Shown one piece after another: positions 17,612 to 26,426 of a stretch of 40,977 bases of DNA. The stretch is from JAWOFN01 sp046497505 [NCBI: bacterium]. Its GTDB lineage: Bacteria; Blakebacterota; Blakebacteria; Blakebacterales. The notes under the pieces are model-generated. The model searched no databases and had not been told where the DNA came from. It saw nothing but the letters and a program-made list of their open reading frames with translations. Position 1 is the first letter of the stretch, and each line of letters starts with the position of its first letter. Position numbers and translations under genes: made by a program. The stretch is from contig JAWOFN010000074.1 in NCBI GenBank assembly GCA_046497505.1, positions 1 to 40,977 of the forward strand, in the 5' to 3' direction.

Positions 17612-18100
17612 CTACTTCTTCCGATCGTACGCCCGGCTGATGAGTTCCCCCTGACGGTCGGTGGAATCGATGAGGAGGAGCTGACCGTCATTCCGCAGGC
17701 TGTACGTCTCGGTGGCGGTGCTCCCCCCTCCCCGTCGGCCGGCGGGCATGAGGCGTTCCACTACCAGCTTGTCCTCCTGCCAGCGCGCCGTCACGGTGAT
17801 GGTCCTACGGCCCATACTCTGCTCGTGGGGTTTGCCGTCGGCCACGATCACCGTGTCCATCGAACGGCTGCCGTCGCGGGTCCGCATCTGCCGGGTGATG
17901 GTGATCGTATCCCCTTCCTGCTTGATGACGATCTCACTGCCGGCTCTCCGGGCCGCACCCACACGCTCGGTGGTGGGCAGGATGCTCTTGTCGGGGTTGT
18001 AGACCCACGTCCCGGAGAGGTCGGGGGTCTGTGCCTGTACGGGGAGCGCGGACAGCAGGGCGAAGAGGAGCAGCCCGCTCAGTGTGGAGACACGCTTCAT
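17612..18100 (-). CDS. Small secreted lipocalin-like protein, unknown function
   Basis: A 162-residue exported protein: signal peptide 1-23 (cut VQA-Q), then DLSGTWVYNPDKS, an opening shared by many small secreted beta-barrel proteins of Acidobacteria and Gemmatimonadota. Alternating strands follow (EIVIKQEGDTITITRQ, DTVIVADGKPHEQ, TITVTARWQEDKLVVER), consistent with an 8-stranded lipocalin-like barrel. No enzyme motif is visible. GGAGG lies 10 bases before the ATG. It is on the same strand as the two genes upstream (DUF885, small lipoprotein) after a 124-base gap, so it may have its own promoter. Confidence 0.8.
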   Translation of the reverse strand: MKRVSTLSGLLLFALLSALPVQAQTPDLSGTWVYNPDKSILPTTERVGAARRAGSEIVIKQEGDTITITRQMRTRDGSRSMDTVIVADGKPHEQSMGRRTITVTARWQEDKLVVERLMPAGRRGGGSTATETYSLRNDGQLLLIDSTDRQGELISRAYDRKK

Positions 18101-18224
18101 GTCGTGAATACCTCCGCGGTTGATAGGACCGGGGCCGCAGGTCGCCGCCGACCCCAGGTCGTGGGTCTTACGGTGGATGTCAGCCCTTTGACACCGCGGA
18201 AGGGCGCGTACCTGCGCCGGCGGG

Positions 18225-18614
18225 TCAGCCCCCGCTGCGGCTCAGGCTCATGAACCCCGAGAGCCCGTCGGCGTAGAAGGTCCCGTTCAGCGCCTCCTCC
18301 TCCCGGCGCAGACGCACGTCCACCCGCATCCCCTGCATGCTCAGCCACCCGCTGAGGACCCCGTCCTCCCAGGTGAGATCGCGCAGGGCGGCTCCACGGA
18401 GCATCTGCTCGGGGACCGATACCGTACCCCGGAGCGCCCCATCCCGTTCCTCGATGATCATGGTCACGTCCACGCCCATGTCATCACCCTCCGCGAAGGC
18501 GGGGCCGGTCCAGGTGCCGACGATATCCTCGTAGGGTGAGCCCCCCATGCCCCCTGCTGCGCAGGCGGTGAGGATGAGGAGGGCCGCTAGTGAGGGGAAG
18601 AAGGATCGATCCAC
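18225..18614 (-). CDS. Small lipoprotein of unknown function, GTG start
   Basis: A 129-residue lipoprotein (lipobox LILTAC, Cys18). The mature region is a run of beta strands (DIVGTWTGPAF, VDVTMIIEERDGALRGTVSVP, LNGTFYADGLSGFMSLSR), like a small lipocalin-type barrel; it resembles the next gene downstream in layout but not closely in sequence. The start is GTG with GGAGG 8 bases upstream, inside the end of the DUF885 gene. Only 4 bases separate it from that gene's stop, so the two are almost certainly co-transcribed. Confidence 0.8.
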   Translation of the reverse strand: MDRSFFPSLAALLILTACAAGGMGGSPYEDIVGTWTGPAFAEGDDMGVDVTMIIEERDGALRGTVSVPEQMLRGAALRDLTWEDGVLSGWLSMQGMRVDVRLRREEEALNGTFYADGLSGFMSLSRSGG

Positions 18615-18618
18615 GTTC

Positions 18619-19980
18619 TCAACCTCCGTGAGGGTCGTCTTGAGAGTGTCCCGATCCGGCCGGCCGGGCCGCTTCGACCCAGCGTGTCAGCAGGGCGGGA
18701 CTCACAGGTGTCGTCCAGAGCAGGCGGAACCGCTCCAGCCGGGTGGTCCGGTCCGCCCCATCCCCGGTGACGAAGCTGCGTACCAGTTCGTAGCCGGTCC
18801 GGTAGTTGAACACGTACCCCCGGTATGCGCGTATGAACTCCACCCGCTTGGCTGCTTCCCGAGGGGTCATGAGGGCCCACTGCTGGAGGTACGACACCGC
18901 CTCCCCCTCCTCCGCCCCCTCCTCGAAGAGCATGAAGGCCGCGTTCTCCGCCGCGTGTCCGAGGAAAGACCGGAGCTCCAGGATCCTGAGCATCCTCGGT
19001 ACGTCCACCTCGCCCTCGAGACCCGCTGCGGGGAGCACGGTCTCACGGTAGAAATCCGCGACCTCCCCGGGCGTGAAGATCATCTCGATGCCCAGATTCG
19101 CACCCCCCTCGGAGATATGACTCTGGGGCGAGTAGAGGGGATAGACCAGGAATTCCGGCCATCCCTTCTCACCGGCCAGGAGACGGTCCCTGAGGGTGAG
19201 TTCGGTGTGATGTCCGGGATATGCCTCATGGGCCACGTAGTGGAGGATGCGGTCCGCCGGACGGGTCAGGTCGGTGTTGATCTCGATGCTGCTGACCCCG
19301 TCCCCCCGGTACCAGTTGTAGGCGTTCCACGGTCTGTCGCTCACCAGGGAGATGTTCACCTCCTCATCGGGAGGGAGGGGGAGGATGGTCCGGGTGCGGG
19401 TGCGGCAGGTCTCGGCCGCCTCACGGAAGAGCGGGAGGATACGTTCTGTGGGGACCTCGAACCGTCGGTCCCATGCCTGCACCCGGTGGGGGAGAGGACC
19501 CTCCCCGGGCACCAGGCCCTCCAGTTCCGCGTGCACGCCCAGCAGTTCGGTCCGGGGTGTCCTGCGCGGTGTGAAACCGTAGAGGCCCTCCACCTCCCGC
19601 GTGAAGGTCATCTCCTCCCCCCTTAGGAGTCGGACCCGGGTGTCCAGCGCCCGGATCTGTCCCTTCAGGAAGATGACCCGTGGGAGGGCGGCATCCTCCG
19701 ATTCGATACGGCGGGTCAGGAGACGGATACGCTCGGTCAGGTCCTCCAGGGAGAGGTCTGCTTCCCGGGCCTCTTCACGCCAGTCGGCGGGTCCGGAATA
19801 GGCGTCCACGAACCCCGGGTCCCTCACGTCCACGGCCAGTGAGATCCTGACATACTCCTCCCCGACCCCGTTCAGGCGGGCATGTTCGCCGGTGCAGCCC
19901 GCGGTCAGTCCCAGGAGGGCCGCCGCGGCGGTGAGAGCCGCCTGGCGGGCGGTGGTCCGTGTTGGTTCGTGGTCCGGCAC
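18619..19980 (-). CDS. DUF885-type lipoprotein metallohydrolase
   Basis: A 453-residue envelope lipoprotein (lipobox LTAGC, Cys29). Residues 251-258 read HEAYPGHH, the zinc-site signature of the DUF885 family, with a likely third ligand in the ISEGGANLG segment. DUF885 proteins are predicted gluzincin-like peptidases, but few are characterised. The length is shorter than the ~550-600 residues of many DUF885 members. The start is GTG with AGGAG 8 bases upstream. It is the first gene of a minus-strand pair with the small lipoprotein and is divergent from the DNA-repair operon. Confidence 0.82.
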   Translation of the reverse strand: MPDHEPTRTTARQAALTAAAALLGLTAGCTGEHARLNGVGEEYVRISLAVDVRDPGFVDAYSGPADWREEAREADLSLEDLTERIRLLTRRIESEDAALPRVIFLKGQIRALDTRVRLLRGEEMTFTREVEGLYGFTPRRTPRTELLGVHAELEGLVPGEGPLPHRVQAWDRRFEVPTERILPLFREAAETCRTRTRTILPLPPDEEVNISLVSDRPWNAYNWYRGDGVSSIEINTDLTRPADRILHYVAHEAYPGHHTELTLRDRLLAGEKGWPEFLVYPLYSPQSHISEGGANLGIEMIFTPGEVADFYRETVLPAAGLEGEVDVPRMLRILELRSFLGHAAENAAFMLFEEGAEEGEAVSYLQQWALMTPREAAKRVEFIRAYRGYVFNYRTGYELVRSFVTGDGADRTTRLERFRLLWTTPVSPALLTRWVEAARPAGSGHSQDDPHGG

Positions 19981-20082
19981 GTTTCGGGCTCCTGCAGCGG
20001 GTGATGGGGGAGGAGAGGATCACCATACAGGAAGGGGAGGGGCGGCTTCCACTTCGGGAGAGGGGAGGCCGCCGATGACGCG

Positions 20083-20125
20083 CGGCGAAGAAAGGGAGAA
20101 TGTGTCTTCGCCGGGCCGTTCTCCC
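20083..20125 (+). promoter_or_regulatory. Overlapping alternative stems in the leader of the repair operon
   Basis: A perfect 9-bp inverted repeat (CGGCGAAGA at 20083-20091, TCTTCGCCG at 20105-20113) has in its loop the 5' arm of a second repeat (GGGAGAA at 20094-20100 with TTCTCCC at 20119-20125). A third, 7-bp repeat follows (CTCCGAC 20140-20146, GTCGGAG 20166-20172). The first two overlap, as in attenuators. The region is the 215-base divergent gap between the DUF885 and helicase genes. No T-tract is seen. Confidence 0.4.
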
Positions 20126-20195
20126 CCTCGCCGGGCACTCTCCGACCGGATGGGGGATATCGTCTGTCGGAGGGCGGGCATTCCTTGGGGGTACG

Positions 20196-22772
20196 ATGAG
20201 CCGTGACCACCGCCAGAACCTGCCGAATACCCGGGATGTGGAGGGATTCCTCTCCGCCCTCTTCCGTCGGGGATGGGCCCGGGAATCCATAACGGACATC
20301 CGGGAGATCGAGGCCCGTCCCGCGCGCCACGCCGGGTGGCCGGAGTCCGTGCGTCCCGACCTCAGGGAGGTCTTCAAGGAGCGGGGGATCGAGCGTCCCT
20401 ACATCCACCAGGCGGCGGTGTGGGAACACGTGCTGTCCGGTGAGGACGTGGTGGTGGTCACCCCCACCGCCTCGGGCAAGACCCTCTGCTACAATGTCCC
20501 CATCCTCCAGGCCATCCTGGAGGACGATGCGGCACGGGCCCTCTATCTCTTCCCGACCAAGGCCCTGAGCCAGGACCAGGTGAACGAACTCCAGGAGGTC
20601 GTGGACGCGCTGGAAGCGGACATCAAGACCTTCACCTACGACGGGGACACGCCCTCGGACGCACGCCAGGCCATCCGTGCCCAGGGGCACATGGTGGTCA
20701 CCAATCCGGACATGCTGCACCAGGGGATCCTCCCCCATCATACCCGGTGGCAGAAGCTCTTCGAGAACCTCCGGTACGTGGTGATCGACGAGCTGCATAC
20801 CTACCGGGGGGTCTTCGGGTCGCACCTGGCCAACGTGGTCCGCCGCCTGCGGCGGATCTGCCGTTTCTACGGTTCCGACCCGGTCTTCATCTGCGCCTCC
20901 GCCACGATCGCCAACCCGAAGGAGCTGGCCGAGACGCTGCTCGAACGGCCGGTGGCGCTGGTGGACGAGAACGGGGCACCTCGGGCGCGCAAGTACTTCG
21001 TGCTCTACAACCCGCCGGTGGTGAACCGCCAGCTCGGGATCCGGGCCAGCGCCATGAGCCACGCCCGGAAGTGGTCCCGGATCTTCCTGAAGCAGGGACT
21101 CCAGACCATCGTCTTCGCCGGGTCCCGTCTGCATGTCGAGGTGCTGACCCGGTACCTGAAGGACACCTTCGACAGGAAGAAGGCGGGGAGCGGGTGGATC
21201 CGGGGATACCGCGGAGGCTACCTGCCCAACATGCGGAGGGAGATCGAACGGGGTCTCCGGAGCGGGGAGATCATGGGCGTGGTCTCCACCAACGCCCTGG
21301 AACTGGGCATCGACATCGGGGACCTCCAGACCTGTGTGATGGCCGGTTATCCAGGGAGCATCGCCAGTGCCTGGCAGCAGGCGGGGAGAGCGGGGCGACG
21401 TTCGGAGGTCTCGGCGGCTGTGCTGGTGGCCTCCTCCCGTCCCATGGACCAGTTCATGGTCACCCATCCCGACTACTTCTTCGGCGCCAGCCCCGAACAT
21501 GGGCGGATCAACCCCGACAACCTGCTGATCCTGGTGAGTCACATCAAGTGCGCCGCCTTCGAACTCCCCTTCGAGGAGGGGGAGGACTTCGGGGCCGAAC
21601 CGCTGGAGGAGATCCTGGATTACCTGGTGGAGCAGAAGGTGCTGAACCGGGCGGGGGGACGCTGGCACTGGATGCAGGACGCCTATCCCGCCGACCAGGT
21701 GAGTCTCCGGAGCGCCGACCCGGAGAACTTCGTGGTCATCGACCAGAGCGGAGGGACCCGGGTGCTGGCGGAGGTGGACTTCGATTCCGCCCCGATGACC
21801 CTCTACGAGGGTGCCATATACATGGTCCAGTCGGAGCAGTACCAGGTGGAACGGCTCGACTACGAGAACCGGAAAGCGTACGTGCGGGAGGTGGACACCG
21901 ATTTCTTCACCGACGCTGTATCCTACACCAGGGTCCGTATCCTGGACGTCTTCGATTCCTCCGCTCCCGGTGCGATGACGACCGGCCGGGCACTGGAGGA
22001 GACCGAGGACGCCGAGGTGGAGGAGGAGACGGGAGCACCTGAAGGGGCGGGGGCGCAGGCCGATGAGCGCCTTCGGGCCACCGCGGCTGCCGGCGGCGCC
22101 CCCGCCATGGACTGCGTGACCGAGTGGGGGGAGGTCCACGTCCTGACCCATGTCTCGGGGTTCAAGAAGATCAAGTTCTACACCGCGGAGAACGTGGGGT
22201 ACGGTGATGTGAACCTCCCCGACCACGAGATGCATACGACCTCGTTCTGGGTGACGGTCCCCGAATCGGTCCTGGAACCTCTGGGCCGGAGCAGGGCGGA
22301 CATCGTGGACGGCATGTTCGGGATCGCCTACGCACTCCAGGAGGTGGCGGCCCTCCACGTCATGAGCGACGTGCGCGACCTGGGCCGGAGCGTGGGAGAC
22401 AAGTCCGCCACCTGGCACGCCAGCCTGGGCCGGGGGAGCAGGGGGGTGCGCTACTCGACGGGCAGCGGCCGGGCGGAGCGCGACGTGCGGCTTGAGGGAC
22501 TGGAGACCTTCCAGCCGACTATCTTCCTCTTCGACAGCTACCCCGGAGGCATAGGCTTCTCCAGTGTCCTCTACGACCTCGCCCCCACCCTCCTGGGTGC
22601 CACCCGGGACCTGATCCGCCGGTGCGGGTGTCCCGAGGGATGTCCCTCCTGCGTGGGGCCGGTGGGCGAGGTGAGCCCCCAGGGCAGGGCGGTGGCCCTC
22701 GAGATACTGGACCGGGTACTGGACGGGGAGGTCCCCGTCGCCGAGAACGCCGCAGCGGAGACCGCCTCATGA
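20196..22772 (+). CDS. mrfA: MrfA/YprA-type DEAD/DEAH helicase with C-terminal DUF1998 zinc site
   Basis: An 858-residue superfamily 2 helicase. Visible motifs: Walker A TPTASGKT (89-96), DELH box (198-201), motif III SAT, VSTNALELGIDIGDL and motif VI QQAGRAGRR. The C-terminal DUF1998 region ends in a four-cysteine site (C810, C812, C816, C819; CGCPEGCPSC). This is the layout of Bacillus subtilis MrfA (YprA), a 3'-5' helicase for mitomycin C damage. The next gene matches its partner MrfB. A low-complexity acidic/Ala/Gly insert (~605-640) interrupts the C-terminal part. I start at ATG 20196, preceded by a G-rich site; the frame is open upstream to 20100 without family-like sequence. Confidence 0.92.
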   Translation: MSRDHRQNLPNTRDVEGFLSALFRRGWARESITDIREIEARPARHAGWPESVRPDLREVFKERGIERPYIHQAAVWEHVLSGEDVVVVTPTASGKTLCYNVPILQAILEDDAARALYLFPTKALSQDQVNELQEVVDALEADIKTFTYDGDTPSDARQAIRAQGHMVVTNPDMLHQGILPHHTRWQKLFENLRYVVIDELHTYRGVFGSHLANVVRRLRRICRFYGSDPVFICASATIANPKELAETLLERPVALVDENGAPRARKYFVLYNPPVVNRQLGIRASAMSHARKWSRIFLKQGLQTIVFAGSRLHVEVLTRYLKDTFDRKKAGSGWIRGYRGGYLPNMRREIERGLRSGEIMGVVSTNALELGIDIGDLQTCVMAGYPGSIASAWQQAGRAGRRSEVSAAVLVASSRPMDQFMVTHPDYFFGASPEHGRINPDNLLILVSHIKCAAFELPFEEGEDFGAEPLEEILDYLVEQKVLNRAGGRWHWMQDAYPADQVSLRSADPENFVVIDQSGGTRVLAEVDFDSAPMTLYEGAIYMVQSEQYQVERLDYENRKAYVREVDTDFFTDAVSYTRVRILDVFDSSAPGAMTTGRALEETEDAEVEEETGAPEGAGAQADERLRATAAAGGAPAMDCVTEWGEVHVLTHVSGFKKIKFYTAENVGYGDVNLPDHEMHTTSFWVTVPESVLEPLGRSRADIVDGMFGIAYALQEVAALHVMSDVRDLGRSVGDKSATWHASLGRGSRGVRYSTGSGRAERDVRLEGLETFQPTIFLFDSYPGGIGFSSVLYDLAPTLLGATRDLIRRCGCPEGCPSCVGPVGEVSPQGRAVALEILDRVLDGEVPVAENAAAETAS

Positions 22773-24172
22773 GGAGCGACATCAGACGACGCCTGGAGCG
22801 GGCCCTGGAGCGCGGTGAGCTGACGAGCGGCGGTTCCGGTCTCAGCGATCGGATGCGCCGGCGTCTGGACCGGGCCCTGGCCGGGACCGGTCACACCGAC
22901 GGTCTCTCCGACCCTCCCGGGCAGGACGATACCGCCGCCGGCGGAGGCTACATAGCACAGGACGGAGGTCCCGTCCCCCGGGTCTACGCTGCGGATCGCC
23001 TGGTGGGCGGGACATCTCGGGAGGACCTGGTCCGCCTGCCGGGTGAGGAGATCACCACTCCCCACGGACCGGTCATGTGCCGGAGATGGCAGGTCCCCCT
23101 GGAGGAGATCGCCAGCCTCCGGGACCTGCAGGAGGCCCGAGCGGGGTCGAGGGTGCTCTCCGCCCTCCTGGAAGCACCCGAGCTGGAGTGTCTGAGACCG
23201 GAACGCGCCCTCTACCTGGACACCGAGACCACCGGCCTGGCCGGAGGTACCGGGACCTATGTGTTCCTCCTGGGCCTGGGGTGGGTGGAAGAGGAGCGCT
23301 TCGTGGTGGAGCAGCTCTTCCTGCGGGACTTCAGCGAAGAGCCCGCCATGCTCCACCGCGCCCGGGAACTGGCCGGGGATTCCTCCACGCTGGTGAGCTT
23401 CAACGGTCGGCGCTACGACGTGCCCCTCCTGGATACACGGCTGGTGATGAACCGTTTCCCGGGAGAACTGAAGGAACATCCCCATCTCGACCTCCTCCAG
23501 CCGGCCAGGCTCCTCTACAGCGGCCGGTTCGAGGACTGCAGGCTCCAGACCCTGGAGAAGGAACTCCTGGGGCAGGTCCGGGACGATGACGTTCCCGGAG
23601 CGGAGATCCCGGCCCTCTATTTCGAGTACCTGGCCGGTACCGATCCCCGGCGCCTGCTGCCGGTCTTCGAACACAACTTCCTGGACGTGGTGACCCTGCT
23701 GGCCCTCACTGCCCACTTCCTGCACCTCTGCCAGCGTCCCGGTATGGATCCCCGGGCCCTGGGAGGGCTGGGCCGTCTCCACGGCCGGCGGGGAGACCGG
23801 GAGCAGGCCCGGGAGCTGCTGGAGGAGGCTCGCGAGCGGCGGGCGGCCACGTATCGGGACCTCCGTGAACTGGGCTTCCTCTACAAGCGTAACGACGAGT
23901 ACGAGAAGGCCATGGAGGTCTGGGACGGCCTCATCACCCGGCAGGAGAAGTACATCCGGGAGCTCGGCTTCGACGTGACCCCCTTCGAGGAGGCCGCCAA
24001 GCATCTGGAGCACAACGTCGGGGATTTCCGCCGGGCCCTGGAATTCACGGTGGCCGCCATGGAGAAGGCGGCACGGTGGGCCAACGGTCAGAGCGAGAAG
24101 ATGCTCGACCGGCTCAACCACCGTGCGGAGCGTCTCCGGAGGCGGCTCAATATCGATCCGGATGCGAACTGA
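22769..24172 (+). CDS. mrfB: MrfB/YprB-type DEDD exonuclease with C-terminal TPR-like helices
   Basis: A 467-residue protein. Residues ~145-315 form a ribonuclease H-like exonuclease: Exo I LYLDTETTGL (D151, E153), Exo II SFNGRRYDVPLLDTR (N212, D217), D241 in HLDLLQ, and Exo III HNFLDVVTLL (H302, D306). Residues ~325-440 are helical repeats (LGRLHGRRGDREQARELLEEA, LGFLYKRNDEYEKAMEVW) of TPR type. This matches B. subtilis MrfB (YprB), the nuclease partner of the MrfA helicase. The ~110-residue N-terminus has two copies of a short basic helix (RRRLERALERGEL, RRRLDRALAGT). Its ATG overlaps the helicase stop (ATGA), so the pair is translationally coupled. Confidence 0.92.
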   Translation: MRSDIRRRLERALERGELTSGGSGLSDRMRRRLDRALAGTGHTDGLSDPPGQDDTAAGGGYIAQDGGPVPRVYAADRLVGGTSREDLVRLPGEEITTPHGPVMCRRWQVPLEEIASLRDLQEARAGSRVLSALLEAPELECLRPERALYLDTETTGLAGGTGTYVFLLGLGWVEEERFVVEQLFLRDFSEEPAMLHRARELAGDSSTLVSFNGRRYDVPLLDTRLVMNRFPGELKEHPHLDLLQPARLLYSGRFEDCRLQTLEKELLGQVRDDDVPGAEIPALYFEYLAGTDPRRLLPVFEHNFLDVVTLLALTAHFLHLCQRPGMDPRALGGLGRLHGRRGDREQARELLEEARERRAATYRDLRELGFLYKRNDEYEKAMEVWDGLITRQEKYIRELGFDVTPFEEAAKHLEHNVGDFRRALEFTVAAMEKAARWANGQSEKMLDRLNHRAERLRRRLNIDPDAN

Positions 24173-24929
24173 CCGGACCGTGCCCTCCTCCCGTCTCCCC
24201 GAGGACTTCCATCTCCAGACCGGCTTCCGCCAGCAGGAGCATCCCGAACTCTTCGACGTCGAGGCCCGGGTGGTCGGGTGCGAGCGATGCCCCCGCCTGA
24301 GAGCCCACTGCCGCCGGGTCGCCAGGGAGAAGAAGCGGGCCCACCGCGATCAGACCTACTGGGGACGTCCGGTCCCGGCCTTCGGCGATCCCCGGGCCCG
24401 CTTCCTCATCATGGGACTGGCACCCGCGGCCCATGGAGCCAACCGGACGGGACGGATGTTCACCAGCGACTCCTCGGGGGACTGGCTCTTCCGGGCGCTC
24501 CACGAGACCGGGTTCGCCAGCCAGCCCGACTCTGTGGCCCCCGGTGACGGCATGGAGCTGGAAGACGCCTTCATCACCGCCCCGGTCCGCTGCGCACCCC
24601 CCTCCAACAAGCCCACCGCCGGCGAACGGGCCAACTGCATGCCCTACCTCATCGAGGAACTGGATCTGCTGGGTGAGCGCCCGGAGGTTGTGCTGGTCCT
24701 GGGGCGGATCGCCTTCGTTCAGTATTTCCGGACCCTGGAGGAGATGGGGGTGGACACCCCCACGCCGCGTCCGGACTTCCGCCACGGTGCCCGCTGCCCG
24801 GTGGGTCCCGGCGACCGGCAGCTCCTGGTCTCCTACCATCCCAGCCGTCAGAACACCAACACCGGGGTGCTGACGCGGGAGATGTGGACCGAGGCCTTCC
24901 GGGAGGCCCGCCGAATCGTGGGCGACTGA
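24162..24929 (+). CDS. Family 5 uracil-DNA glycosylase (UDGb type, Fe-S)
   Basis: A 255-residue base-excision enzyme. Motif A is GLAPAAHGANRTGRMF (85-100), with the family 5 Ala-rich centre lacking the polar catalytic residue of family 1, and the second motif is SYHPSRQNTNTG (~224-235). Cys40, Cys43, Cys144 and Cys159 are placed as the [4Fe-4S] ligands. UDGb enzymes remove uracil and also hypoxanthine and other deaminated bases. The start at 24162 overlaps the exonuclease gene by 11 bases; a GTG at 24180, 8 bases after that stop, is equally possible. Operon position with mrfAB suggests shared use in damage repair. Confidence 0.92.
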   Translation: MRTDRTVPSSRLPEDFHLQTGFRQQEHPELFDVEARVVGCERCPRLRAHCRRVAREKKRAHRDQTYWGRPVPAFGDPRARFLIMGLAPAAHGANRTGRMFTSDSSGDWLFRALHETGFASQPDSVAPGDGMELEDAFITAPVRCAPPSNKPTAGERANCMPYLIEELDLLGERPEVVLVLGRIAFVQYFRTLEEMGVDTPTPRPDFRHGARCPVGPGDRQLLVSYHPSRQNTNTGVLTREMWTEAFREARRIVGD

Positions 24930-25001
24930 ATCCCCGGCAGAATCTCCCCTTTTCCAATAAACACCTTCTCAGCCTCCCCTGTCCCCGGCACAGACGATGG
25001 G

Positions 25002-25046
25002 GGCCGCCTGGAGGACGGCCTTCGTTCCCCGCCCCTTTGAAGGGGC
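25002..25046 (+). terminator. Candidate terminator region after the DNA-repair operon
   Basis: GGCCG (25002-25006) and CGGCC (25016-25020) enclose a 9-base loop and are followed by TTCGTT. A second hairpin, GCCCCTT/AAGGGGC (25031-25046), lies just downstream without a T-tract. Both fall between the glycosylase stop and the next start at 25074. Confidence 0.35.
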
Positions 25047-25073
25047 CTGCCCAAAGCCTCTGGAGGAATCCCT

Positions 25074-26408
25074 ATGCATCGCGGCACGACTGCTCTGCAT
25101 CTCATCCTGATCGTCGTCTTCGCTTCAGCCGCAGGCTGTTCCGACCCGGCCAGCGCCCCCTCCGGCGACCTCGCCCTCCAGGTCCTCGGTGTCAGCGAGG
25201 CGCCTGTCTCCGGGATCACGGTGAGCCTGGAACCCGGTGACCATGAGCGCACCACGGGCGAGGACGGCTGGGCGATCTTCGAGGAGATCGCTGTCGGGGA
25301 GTACCAGGTGCGTCTCGCGGGCGATCTCTACGAGACCGCCACCGCCACCTTCACGGTGGAGGATGGGACCCGCGCCGAACATACCGTGCAGCTGACCGGT
25401 CGCCCCGGTTCGCTGCTCATCACGACCTGGCTGAACAGTCTCCCCCATAACGGGGTGACGGTCCGGGTCATCGACCCGGACGATCAGAGCGAACTCTTCT
25501 CCGAAGAGATCGTGAGCAGCGGGAGGGTCACTGCCGAGGGGCTCCCGGCCGGGTGGGTGGAGGTGCGCATGGATACATCAGCCAATCTCTGCGCCGGAAC
25601 CGCGGAAGCCGAGGTACTCCCCCTCGAGACCGTCGAGGCCCCTCTCACCGTTGCACCGTTCGCCTCGCTCCTCCACGGGTCGGCTGAGTTCGGGAACTCG
25701 GACTCCCACGAGGTGATCCGGTACGAGGTCTATAACAGCGGTTCCAGCATCCGGTACCTGGGGGATCCCGTGCCCTTCACCGGCAGCTTCGACCTCCTGT
25801 CCACCGTCCACGGCCATCTCGGGGCCGCCATCCTAGGTAATCCCGTCCCCACCGAGATGGGGATCATGTGGTCCCCCGACCACGATGCCAACACCTCGTT
25901 CGTGACGGTGAACCTTCCCTCAGCGGACGGAAGGGTCTCCGACGCGGCTCCTGCTGATGACCAGGCGTTCCTCACCACAGACCTCCCCATCACGATGAGC
26001 ATCACCTATCCGACCAGCGGATGTGTCGGGACGATCTGGGAGGCCTACTACTGGTGGTACGAGAACGATCAGTGGAACTGGACCACGGCCTATACGAGCG
26101 GCGTCCTCTCGGTCCAGTCCAGCCACAACTGGGACGGGAGCTACTCCGCCTCGAGCGATCTGGCGGGTCAGACGCTCATCGCCGCACCGGAGGGGAGCTG
26201 GTACTCGTGGGCCATGATCGCGGGATACCAGTCGGGCTACACGTCCATGACCTGGGACTACTTCTTCACCCTTGCGGAACCGTCGGCGGGAGCGGCACGC
26301 AGAGCGGCTGCCCCGGCACGGATCGGACCGGACGCGGAGACCATGCGGGAAGCGATACTCCTCCGAGCGCGCACGGCGAACGAGAAGATGTTCCCCATAC
26401 CCCGCTGA
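25074..26408 (+). CDS. Lipoprotein with N-terminal carboxypeptidase-regulatory/PEGA-like domain, unknown function
   Basis: A 444-residue lipoprotein (lipobox ASAAGC, Cys22). Residues ~32-105 resemble a transthyretin-like regulatory domain (PVSGITVSLEPGDHERTTGEDGWAIFEEI is typical of CarboxypepD_reg), and ~107-170 looks like a second, diverged copy. The remaining ~270 residues are rich in Trp, Tyr, Ser and Thr (WEAYYWWYENDQWNW) and have two cysteines far apart; I recognise no family there. No catalytic motif is evident, so a cell-surface or binding role is a guess. The gene is flanked by hairpins on both sides and looks monocistronic. Confidence 0.75.
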   Translation: MHRGTTALHLILIVVFASAAGCSDPASAPSGDLALQVLGVSEAPVSGITVSLEPGDHERTTGEDGWAIFEEIAVGEYQVRLAGDLYETATATFTVEDGTRAEHTVQLTGRPGSLLITTWLNSLPHNGVTVRVIDPDDQSELFSEEIVSSGRVTAEGLPAGWVEVRMDTSANLCAGTAEAEVLPLETVEAPLTVAPFASLLHGSAEFGNSDSHEVIRYEVYNSGSSIRYLGDPVPFTGSFDLLSTVHGHLGAAILGNPVPTEMGIMWSPDHDANTSFVTVNLPSADGRVSDAAPADDQAFLTTDLPITMSITYPTSGCVGTIWEAYYWWYENDQWNWTTAYTSGVLSVQSSHNWDGSYSASSDLAGQTLIAAPEGSWYSWAMIAGYQSGYTSMTWDYFFTLAEPSAGAARRAAAPARIGPDAETMREAILLRARTANEKMFPIPR

Positions 26409-26426
26409 GGAGCGTCATCGGGAGCG

